Positions 25,723 to 34,000 of a stretch of DNA of 64,000 bases are shown here, piece by piece; within the stretch, counting starts at the first letter, position 1, and each line of letters begins with the position of its first letter. Both the position numbers and the translations under genes were made by a program. The notes below the pieces were generated by a model. It was not told where the DNA came from. It ran no database searches and saw only the letters and a list, made by a program, of their open reading frames with translations. Origin of the DNA: Pseudoflavonifractor sp. 60 (GTDB lineage Bacteria > Bacillota > Clostridia > Oscillospirales > Oscillospiraceae). The stretch spans positions 1 through 64,000 of the forward strand of contig NZ_QWKI01000055.1 in NCBI RefSeq assembly GCF_009911645.1, in the 5' to 3' direction.

Positions 25723-26169
25723 TCACAGGCCACCCCTTTGATAGCGGACAGCGTCATCCAGCGAGATACTGCCGCTGGTCTTTTTCACGTCCTGGATGCA
25801 CCGACCCCGGAGCGCCCTGAGCTGCTCATCGGGAATCTCCATCCCCGCCGCCAGCACATTCATCACCATGTCCTGTTCCACCGCCAGCTTGAACAGCAGA
25901 CGGCAGATTCGGTTCTCCGTGTCCTGCACCGTTCCGCGCAGAACGGACGCCAGTGCGGGTGGTAGATAGGCGGTAGCGTCCTGACCGGAGACGTAGCCGG
26001 CGTAGAACAGCGCGGCCTTCTCCAGATACTCACTGCGGCTTTTGGAGTTCGCGATTTTCATAGCTCTGTCCATCACTTCCAGCGTGGACGGGTACAGCCA
26101 GACGGGGATGCGCGTCTTAACTTCTGCGGGTGTGTTTGGTTCCACCGAAATGTGCGTATTTTTGCTCAT
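25723..26169 (-). CDS. MobC-like mobilization accessory protein, element 2 copy
   Basis: A 148-residue protein starting MSKNTHISVEP; AGGAGG precedes ATG 26169. The N-terminal RHH-like part (TRIPVWLYPSTLEVMDRAM, then SRSEYLEKAALFYAGYV) and the C-terminal half (CRLLFKLAVEQDMVMNVLAAG, ending VRYQRGGL) parallel the protein at 5505-5912. With the relaxase gene gone, it may still mark this element's transfer origin for a relaxase supplied by element 1 or another element. Confidence 0.72.
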   Translation of the reverse strand: MSKNTHISVEPNTPAEVKTRIPVWLYPSTLEVMDRAMKIANSKSRSEYLEKAALFYAGYVSGQDATAYLPPALASVLRGTVQDTENRICRLLFKLAVEQDMVMNVLAAGMEIPDEQLRALRGRCIQDVKKTSGSISLDDAVRYQRGGL

Positions 26170-26543
26170 TGGAAAATTCCTCCTTTTGGTTGGAAAACCA
26201 CCTGTCACAGCCACCTTGGAAAAGGTTGAAACAGGGCGGTTTTCCCTTTGTTTTTCTTCATTCCGACCACCTGGGACAGCCAACAGGGGGTAAAACCGAC
26301 CACCTATGGAAAATCCCCGACCCGCGTTGCGGGGCGGTGTGGCTGGCAGGGGGGCGCGTAAGCGACCACCTGCCTTTATCCTGCACATTTTTCGCCCCCC
26401 CGGTTCACCTGCCACTTTCGGCTGTGCTGAATTTGTTGGATGGCGCACACAGGCCACACGCTTTGGACACAACCGCATCTGCGGTGAGCGGCGGCTTGTT
26501 ACCCTCTGGGTACCAGCGAGGCCACACAGCGGCGCACAGGCTG
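26170..26543. other. Noncoding stretch upstream of MobC-like gene, candidate oriT
   Basis: No supported gene. Repeated ACCACCTG-type motifs occur (CCACCTGTCACAGCCACC, GACCACCTGGGACAGCC, GACCACCTATGG, GACCACCTGCC) at about 26207, 26265, 26299 and 26364. Their spacing suggests protein binding sites. The region corresponds to 5913-6319 of element 1, though the sequences differ. Confidence 0.4.
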
Positions 26544-26978
26544 TCACGCTGAGTGCGCGCTATCGCTGCGGAGTGCGAGTGCCGTTGTGACTCGCTGACG
26601 TTCAGCCGCCATGTCCATCTGCGTCAGCTGCTGTTTGTAGAACTGATCGAGCGCCAGTTGGATTGGACGGATGGTGTAGAGCAGGTTGCCGTTGCGCTTC
26701 AGACCATCCCTGGTGGTGACGGTCGTGCTTTCTGTACTGATGAGCTGGCGCTCCTCCAGCTCACACACATACTTGCGGACGGTGTTGGCGCTCATCCTCA
26801 CCGCTCTGCCGATAGTTTTGTAGCTGGGCCAGCATTGGTAGGTGTTTCGGTTCTCACAGCAGATCAGATAAGAGTAGACGGCCAGCGCGCCGGGTGACAG
26901 GCCCAGCAGGAATATCTCGTTGGGCAGCTGGAAGTAGTTCTTGACCGGATCACGCTTGGGCCACGGTTTGTATTTCAC
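26544..26978 (-). CDS. Winged-helix (RepA/helix-turn-helix) protein of element 2
   Basis: A 144-residue protein whose core (LPNEIFLLGLSPGALAVYSYL, CWPSYKTIGRAVRMSANTVRKYVCELEERQLIS) is clearly related to the one at 6320-6709. The GTG start at 26978 follows GGGAGG and overlaps the excisionase stop (GTGA), the same arrangement as in element 1. The C-terminus is longer and variable. Confidence 0.75.
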   Translation of the reverse strand: MKYKPWPKRDPVKNYFQLPNEIFLLGLSPGALAVYSYLICCENRNTYQCWPSYKTIGRAVRMSANTVRKYVCELEERQLISTESTTVTTRDGLKRNGNLLYTIRPIQLALDQFYKQQLTQMDMAAERQRVTTALALRSDSAHSA

Positions 26979-27187
26979 TCCGCACCTCCCTGGGTGTGCC
27001 GCAACACCCACTCCACGAATTGCTCCTTGGGTACCACCATCCTGCTGCCGATTTTCAGTACCGGGAAATCCGGTTCGTGCATCAGCTCGTAACAACTGGA
27101 CGGTGAGACACTCAGCACCTTTGCCACTGTTGCCGCGTTCAGGAACAGCGGCAGTTCGTCGTAGCTCTTATAGCTGGATTCTTTCAT
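26975..27187 (-). CDS. xis: Excisionase-type helix-turn-helix protein, element 2 copy
   Basis: A 70-residue protein (MKESSYKSYDELPLFLN) very like the element 1 protein at 6706-6918; the HTH is FLNAATVAKVLSVSPSSCYELMH and the wing is KIGSRMVVPKEQFVEWV. The start at 27187 is chosen by homology and an AGGAGG site eleven bases upstream. It heads the leftward chassis operon of element 2. Confidence 0.8.
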   Translation of the reverse strand: MKESSYKSYDELPLFLNAATVAKVLSVSPSSCYELMHEPDFPVLKIGSRMVVPKEQFVEWVLRHTQGGAE

Positions 27188-27684
27188 GCTGCGCTTGACC
27201 TCCTTTTCTTCATGACATAATTTTCTTCTCTGCCTTTTTACGTTGGCCCTCCTCACCTTTCTACCACAACCCGCAGCGGCTGAAACGGAACTTTTTTATA
27301 ATCGAGTTTACAAAATATTTACCGATTCAGAGCGCAGGATCCCTCATCCCTATACCACAACCTCCAGAGTCCAAAAGCGACATCTCATTTTCGAATTTTT
27401 TTGCCACAGTACCATTGCTGATGGGCAGGGAGAGGTTTGCAGTACATCAGTTCCCCTACTTTTCTTATTGTACATTTTCCGTTGGAAACGAAACAGCAGA
27501 GGAAAAATAATTTGCAGTAAAAAATCACCCGTCAGAATCAAGTCTGACGGGTAACCGCATCGGAAGATTCAAGGGGCGTCTAATGACGGGGCTGTACTTC
27601 TTTATTATGAAAACCAATCTCTGTCGGGGCGCAGCAAAGCTGCCCGCCGCAGATTTCCGTGCCGGGCAGGAAGTATCGCATATT
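27188..27684. other. Noncoding stretch between chassis operon and IS110
   Basis: No supported gene. At about 27523-27553 a stem (CCCGTCAGA / TCTGACGGG) is followed on the minus strand by a T-run, a leftward terminator. The rest is AT-rich and likely carries the chassis promoter and one end of the IS110 element. Confidence 0.5.
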
Positions 27685-28913
27685 TCAGGCGGTAATAGGG
27701 GAAAGCTCCGGCGTCCAGCCCAAGGCTTGCAGCCGTTTCAGGTAGTTCCGAATTTTATGTTCTCTGCGGAAACCGTCATAATAATCCGCTCCCAAATCAC
27801 GGAATGGAACGCCCTCCTTCAGAACATGGTAGATGGCGATGAGCATGGAGTGGGCCACGGCCATGGTCGCCCGGTTCTTTCCGCGTCTGGCTGCGATGCG
27901 CTGATACTGGGCCGCAAAATAAGAGCCCTTTCCTCTGCCGGCCACCTTGGCGCACTGCACCAGCATGGATTTCAGCGCCTGATTCCCCTTGCGTGTCTTG
28001 CCGTGATACCACTTCCCGGCACTCTGGTGGTTGCCCGGGCAGACCCCACAGCCCAGGAGCACAGATGTGCCGCGGAGGGGAAGCGGCTCATATCGATGCC
28101 CGTCTCCGCCAGAATGACCTCCGCACTGCGCCGGGCGATCCCGGGCATTTGGCAAACCTCCGCAATGGCCGGCTGGAACTGCGCCATGTACGTTTCCGCC
28201 ATCCGGTCCAGCTCCTGAATGCGTTTGTCCAGGTCGTCGATGTGGTCGAGAATCTGCGCCAGCAGAGCCCGCTGCAGCGGCGTGACGATCCCATCCAGAG
28301 CCGCCACGATCTCGTCTAGCTTGGACAGGAGACTCTTGTGGAGAAGCTTGGAGATCTCCTCACTGTCGTCCATTGTCTCTCCCGCAGCAAGCCGCTCCAG
28401 CAGACGCCGGGCGCTCTTACTGTGGATGTCCGCCACTACGCTGCCCAGCTTGATGTTGGCGCCCTCCAGCACCTTTTGCAGACGGTTCAGCTCCCGGCTG
28501 CGCTCTTCGATGATGCTCTTATGGTAGCGGGTCAGTTCCCGCAGCTCCCGCTGTTCCCGGCTGGGGACGAAGCTGGCCCGCAAAAGGCCGTGCTGGAGCA
28601 GCTCCGCAATCCACTCCGCGTCCTTCGAATCTGTCTTGCGTCCCGGCACCGCCTTCATGTGGGCGGCGTTAACGATCATGGTGTCCAAGCCCAGCAATTC
28701 GAACAGGTTGTACAGGGGCTTCCAGTACGGCCCCGTACTCTCCATGGCCGTCATTTCGCACCCTGCCTCTGTCAGCCAGTTGGCCAACACCTTGATCTCG
28801 CCAGTCATTGTGCCGAACTCCCGCAGCTCCTGCCTGCCGCCCTTTCTCAGACAGGCCACGATGAGGTTCTTGTGCACGTCGATCCCACAACAGCACCGAT
28901 AGACAACTTCCAT
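27685..28913 (-). pseudogene. IS110-family transposase, frameshifted
   Basis: The N-terminal part (from ATG 28913, MEVVYRCCCGIDVHKN) is the RuvC-like DEDD domain with GIDVHK and DSKDAEWIAELL. The C-terminal part in another frame (PGNHQSAGKWYHGKTRKGNQ) is the serine domain (Tnp_20). The frames change near 28030-28060, so no full-length protein is made as written. Both halves are otherwise intact, so the damage is recent or a sequence error. IS110 enzymes use an RNA guide encoded in the noncoding end of the element. Confidence 0.85.
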
Positions 28914-29175
28914 AATGAGCCTCCTCATTTGTTGTCACGGTGTGCTCTCCTACGGCTTCACTTTACTATGCGTCCTCTTGCCTAAATCGGGCCGGACAAT
29001 TTGTGGTTCAACGGGAGAGCATGATACCAGTTTGTTTAGCGCGCTCATGGCGGCATAGAAAAACCGGCCTTTTACCGTGCGCTTCCAGTCTACCATATCC
29101 GCCGGTTTTCGTCCTTCGTGGTGCGAGTTCCGCGCGTGAAGTTTGTTTAGGCGAAACAGTTTTTGAAGGCACACG
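28914..29175 (-). ncRNA. Candidate bridge/seek RNA region of the IS110 element
   Basis: About 260 noncoding bases lie directly upstream of the transposase start, where the IS110 group keeps its bridge RNA. They include self-complementary runs such as ACCGGCCTTTTACCGTGCG and CCGCCGGTTTTC. The boundary of the element cannot be set by eye, since IS110 elements lack long terminal repeats. The call rests on position and family knowledge. Confidence 0.35.
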
Positions 29176-29345
29176 GTTAGGGAGATCTGAAGCGGTTTTC
29201 TTTACCGGAGACACTGTGTTTCTGGACGGAGCAGCTTTTCCGCCGGGTCAGTTCATAACGGATGTTCTGAATCTCGACAGTGAGGCGCTGACGGGATAGT
29301 GTCAAATCCTTCGCAAATAAGTTTACAGACTCTGGAGCAATGGGA
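29176..29345. other. Junction between IS110 and IS256 remnants
   Basis: No gene. GATAGTGTCAAATCC near 29297 resembles the terminal sequence of IS256-type elements, so the IS256 right end is probably here. Confidence 0.35.
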
Positions 29346-30221
29346 TCATCCAGCAATAGAGGCATCCTCGATAGCGTCCTCCAGGTGCTTCATGTTCATG
29401 TGCTTTTTGTTGCCCCACTGTGTACCGACCACATAACGCAGCCTGGCACAGACCAGCATGAGGGCGGAGTTTCCATTTGGGAAACACCCCACCACCCTGG
29501 TGCAGCGGCGGATCTCCCGGTTGAGCCATTCAATAACATTGTTGGTACGGATGCGAGCCCAGTGCTCGCCGGGGAAAATCGCAGTAGGTAAGCGTCTCCT
29601 CAATCCCATCCTCAACCGCGGCTTTCGCTTTTCCCGGGCAGTCTTTTGCTCTCCTGGGCACGGATCACCTTGAGCATCTTCGCCACCAGTTTCACTTTAG
29701 AGCGAGACGTCACTGAAAATACATTGCGGCAAAAGTGGACGGTGCACCGCTGGTATTTGGCCTCTGGGAACACCGCTCCCACGGCCTCCAGCATTCCAAG
29801 GTGCTTGTCTCCCACCACCAGTTTCGCCCCGTCCAGGCTGCGGCCGCGCAGCCACTGAAAGAAATTGACCCAACTGGCCTTGTCCTCTTTCATACCCTCG
29901 GCGGCACCCAAAACCTCGCGATATCCGTCCTCGTTTACTGTGATCGCCACCAGAATGGCCATATTTTCATGCTCTCCGCCCCAGTTCCGGCGCAGATATA
30001 TCCCGTCCACATAGACATATGGATACCCCCCCTGTAGGGGCCGGTTGCGCCAAGCCTCAATATGGACGTAGGCTTTCTTGTTCAACTCGCTGATGGTTGC
30101 CAGAGATACTTTGCTGCCCCACAGTGCCTCAGTAATGTCCTCCACACGCAGTACAGATATGCCGACTGGGTACATCTCAATCAGGATCTCCTCCACGCTG
30201 TCAAAGTCAAGGAAGAATTCC
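29346..30221 (-). pseudogene. IS256-family (Mutator) transposase remnant
   Basis: Two frames together give most of a mutator-type transposase. One (from about 30221) reads LREFFLDFDSVEEILIEMYP, then YVYVDGIYLRRNWG, LVVGDKHLG and RCTVHFCRNV, with catalytic Asp residues. The other (29346-29615) reads RTNNVIEWLNREIRRCTRVV, including the last catalytic Glu. The N-terminal third is missing and the frames break near 29615, so it is inactive. Confidence 0.8.
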
Positions 30222-30255
30222 CTTAATCCAGCAAGGGTAATTATCCTAATTATGC

Positions 30256-30282
30256 TAAAAGCGAGCCTTGCGGCCCGCTTTC
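30256..30282 (-). terminator. Terminator of the defence-like operon
   Basis: Read leftward, AAAGCGGGCC pairs with GGCTCGCTTT around GCAA and ends in T. It lies 27 bases after the SfsA-like gene. Confidence 0.65.
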
Positions 30283-30308
30283 AATAGATTCGGAAAAAAT
30301 TGAGGCTA

Positions 30309-30992
30309 TTATCCAACCAATACCGGGATAGTTGAATGAATGAGCGGACAGCCGTCTTTCATTTTCAGTGTAATCCCATAAACCGTCATTCCTTTTTCTA
30401 AGCATACATTGAACAAGCGGGCGTATTCTTCAATACCATTGTTAATCTGTATCTCTCTGACGTGGTGACTAAACGATGCAAAGAGATAACAAACCTTGAA
30501 GCCTTCATCCAAAAGAGAGGATAACTGGACTAGTTGTTTGATTCCCCGTTCCGAATACACCGTTGGGAACAGGGCGGTCTTTTGGAATGAGAGGATGCTT
30601 TTGATTTCTATGAGAGTTTTTGTGTCCTCGATATACAAATCGCTTTTATAGTCTCCAATCCTCTTTTCTCGGACAATCTGCTTTCGTAAGCCAAGAAATG
30701 AAAAACGCCGTTTAGGAAGTGCCACTTCGATAATCCTGTTTGCCTGAGATAGATTCAGAAGAATAAACTCGTTTTTGATTTTCACGGCATAGACTGCATA
30801 TTTTGTTCGTGCGTCTTTGGCCTGATTGTGCTTCAAAAGAACAGTACGGCCTTTCATATCGATAAAGTTACCCAATCTACAGGAGGACGGGATATAGCAT
30901 TCAACATCCTCATTGTCTATGGTAACCTGACAAAGAAAGCGGTTCTTGGTCTCCTCCTTGAAGGTTCCATAGATTATTTGCGATTCAGTCAT
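30309..30992 (-). CDS. SfsA-family nuclease-like protein, last gene of the defence-like operon
   Basis: A 227-residue protein with the two SfsA domains. The N-terminal OB-like part (FLCQVTIDNEDVECYIPSSCRLGNF) matches the SfsA pattern. The C-terminal PD-(D/E)xK part has SDLYIEDTKTLIEIKS (Asp and Glu-x-Lys) and the FPTVYSERGIKQLVQLSSLL box. It starts 22 bases after the FtsK-type gene stop and is in the same operon. SfsA proteins bind or cut nucleic acid; standard dpt loci do not include one as far as I know. It may be the effector nuclease of the system. Confidence 0.82.
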   Translation of the reverse strand: MTESQIIYGTFKEETKNRFLCQVTIDNEDVECYIPSSCRLGNFIDMKGRTVLLKHNQAKDARTKYAVYAVKIKNEFILLNLSQANRIIEVALPKRRFSFLGLRKQIVREKRIGDYKSDLYIEDTKTLIEIKSILSFQKTALFPTVYSERGIKQLVQLSSLLDEGFKVCYLFASFSHHVREIQINNGIEEYARLFNVCLEKGMTVYGITLKMKDGCPLIHSTIPVLVG

Positions 30993-31013
30993 TTGCTACA
31001 CCCCGTCGTCCGA

Positions 31014-34000
31014 TCATTTATTTTTGTCCTTTACGTGCTGCACAATCTCATCAAGCTCTGCAATCTCTATCAGATATCCTTGGGCGCGCTCCAGTGTATC
31101 GCTGTTGCGATAAATCATATCACCATGCTTTTGCAAATACTGCGCATCGGAAGCTTCGATGATCATCCGCGAGGAAATTCCATCATTGACCCGGAGAGCC
31201 ACGCGCCCGTTAAGCTGCGCCTTTGTGGTCGGAGGAACGAGCTTTGCCTCTGGCCGCTGAGTGCAGATCACAAGGTGAATGCCTCTGCTGCGCCCGGCCT
31301 GCGCAATCCGTTGCACAGGCTTGAAAAACGCATCCTTCTCCTTTTTCGTTTCCAACTGGTCAGCCAGATCAGCAAACTCATCAATGACCACCACAATCGG
31401 CTCAAGTTTCTTTTCGGCTTTTTTGTTGTACTCTATGATATTTGCCACCCTTGCCTCAGCCAACAGTCTGCCTCTGCGTTCCGACTCTTCAAAGATTACA
31501 TTCTTGATAACATTTGTGGCCTCCGTCGCATCGGATATAATTGCGCCAGAATACAAATGCGGAAGTCCCTCAAAATGGATGAAATCCTCCAACTTGGACG
31601 AGGACAACACCAACTGTAAATCCTCCTTGTGCGGATGGGTCATCAGTAGTGCAGCGAGCATCGTAAACAGGAAAACAGATTTGCCAGATCCAGTACTACC
31701 GCCGACCAGCATGTGCGGCATTTGCCCCAAATCTTCTATCAGGTCGCGGCCATTCGGTGTGCGCCCGAGTGGGAAGAAAAGCTGTTCTGGTGAAGTAACC
31801 GGCGGTAAATTCTCAATCACATCACTAAACAATACCTTCTCCCGCTGAAGCCGGGGAACATCGAGCAGTAGTTCGTCGGAGTTGGGAACCGGCTGAACGA
31901 TAACGCCACTGCGTTTCATTTCACGCCCGATATCCTCGATATGGCTGGTTAAGCCCTGCAATGCCTGCCCTCTCGCCAATTTGAACTTTATGCGTATTAC
32001 GCTCGGACCAACCACGGCGTCACCGGCGTTGCATTCCTTGAGGTTTACACGATAATCATTGCAGGACCGTTTGAAATCCTTGACCAACTGCTCAATTTCC
32101 TCGGGGCTAACGCTCACTGGAATTTGTTTCGGCACAGATTGCGGCGTAGAAATGGTTACAGGTGCTTTTTCGGGTTCCGCCTCCAACTGAGAAAGCGGTT
32201 CCTCCATCGTGGATGCTTTTTCAGAAGTGGTTTTTGAGGTGGCGTCATCGGCAGTTACGACAAACTCGTCAATTACCTCTCCAGCCCGTTTCATATCCTC
32301 GTCCTCGGGAGAAGTTGCAACGGGTTCCTCGCTCTCATCGAAATCAATCGTAACAGAAGTCTTCACGACCACATCATCGCCGAGAACATCCCGCTGGATT
32401 TCATGCGATGTCAACTTCCAGAAATCGATTCTAACATCTTCGAACTCGGGATTATGGCAGATGATGTGTTCACCGCCAGTCGCTTCATTTAATTTGATGT
32501 GCAGAATAATGCCGGAAATATCAATCTGAATGTTACTGCTCTTGCCATTCCCGAATGCCTTTTTCAGAATGTCGTACCACTTTTTCTGCCATTGTGCATC
32601 ATGGACATTTCTAAAGCATTCAAAGACAATCTGATATTTCAGGACTTCTCGCCGCGCCGACGTAAACATATCGGTTGTGTCCTCGTCGGCAGAGAAGATT
32701 TCCTTCAACATTTCTGCGATAGAAGCGACCTGATTAGCGGCGTGACCTGTGATTGCAAAGGAAGAACTCCCATCCTCTTTTGTGATGGTAGAATCAGAAG
32801 AATCGTCCCGAGTTTTTACCTCAATGGGCTGGATATGGAGAGTATTCTTTTCTTCTTCGTAATAAAGTCCAACAAGGTCCGCCCGCTCATTTCCGTATTT
32901 GCTGTTTGAGAGCCAGAGTCTCGCCTTATCATCGTCAAGCGAAGCGACCAACGAATCCTCATGCTGTCTCGTATACCACGAAGCGGCAAGCAGGGTTCCG
33001 ATTAGCCCCTTTTTCTTGTTCTCGATGGCTTGCGTATTGCTCCCAAAGCGTGGAATACTAATCAGACCGTTGGAGGCAATATGGCCGAATTGCTTCAGCA
33101 GATTAATCAGGATGTTCTCTTTCGGATAAAGATTGTAACCGCGAAGGAGCGTGATGTACTGCGCAATAATCCGCGAATGGCTAGATGCCCAAACATTGAC
33201 CATTCGCTTGTCGTACTGCATTTCCCCGATGGGAATGGAAGCCTCGGGTTGGTAGTTATTCGTATCCCGATCTGCCACCACCAACCACTGTACCTGCATA
33301 TCATGGATCGTCGAAACAACATCCGTCATGTCCGCGTTTCCATTATAGGTAGTGCGCGGATTCATGTTATTGCTGATAACATCAGCGGATTTCATCAGTT
33401 TGTGATAATCGCCGATTAATCCCGAATCCATCTCAGTAGAGGGGAAAATGCTGCCCTTGTGTTGGATTTCATCAAAGTCATAATCATAAGTGATAACAAG
33501 CGGGTTAATGTAAAGGTTTTGGCTGTTCGGGCCGAACTCAATAGCGTATGCGGACTGGTCAAAATAGAATGCGACATGAACAGGCTTATCTTTGAGTATC
33601 TGCTTTATTTCGCCTGCCGATGCAACATTCTTTATGCTGATCGTTATCTTACCCGTTCTCAGGTACTCGCCGATCTCATAATCCTTGCCTGAATAATCGA
33701 GTTTGGAAAGTTCCGTGTTGCCGTTCTGATTGCGCGTGAGATAGACATCATACACGACTCGTCTGCATCCGTTTTTATCCATGAAGGCTTTGATCTGCCG
33801 GATGATCCCGGTCAGTTCGGGTGCGTCCACAGAGCAGATTCTTACCTCTTCTTTGGTGTATGGAGCAAAACCAATCCAGCGAGAGAGAATTTCGCCGACA
33901 GCAGCCGTTCCATCATCACCGAGGTAACGGTTAGTCTTGTTTTCAAAGGTTGGTAGCATTTCAATATTGCCGGAGCACGGCAGCACCTTATCATCCATTG

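Noticed and set aside
26170-26380. CRISPR-like ACCACCTG repeats
   Set aside because: The repeated unit is too short and spacing irregular; read as protein binding sites instead.
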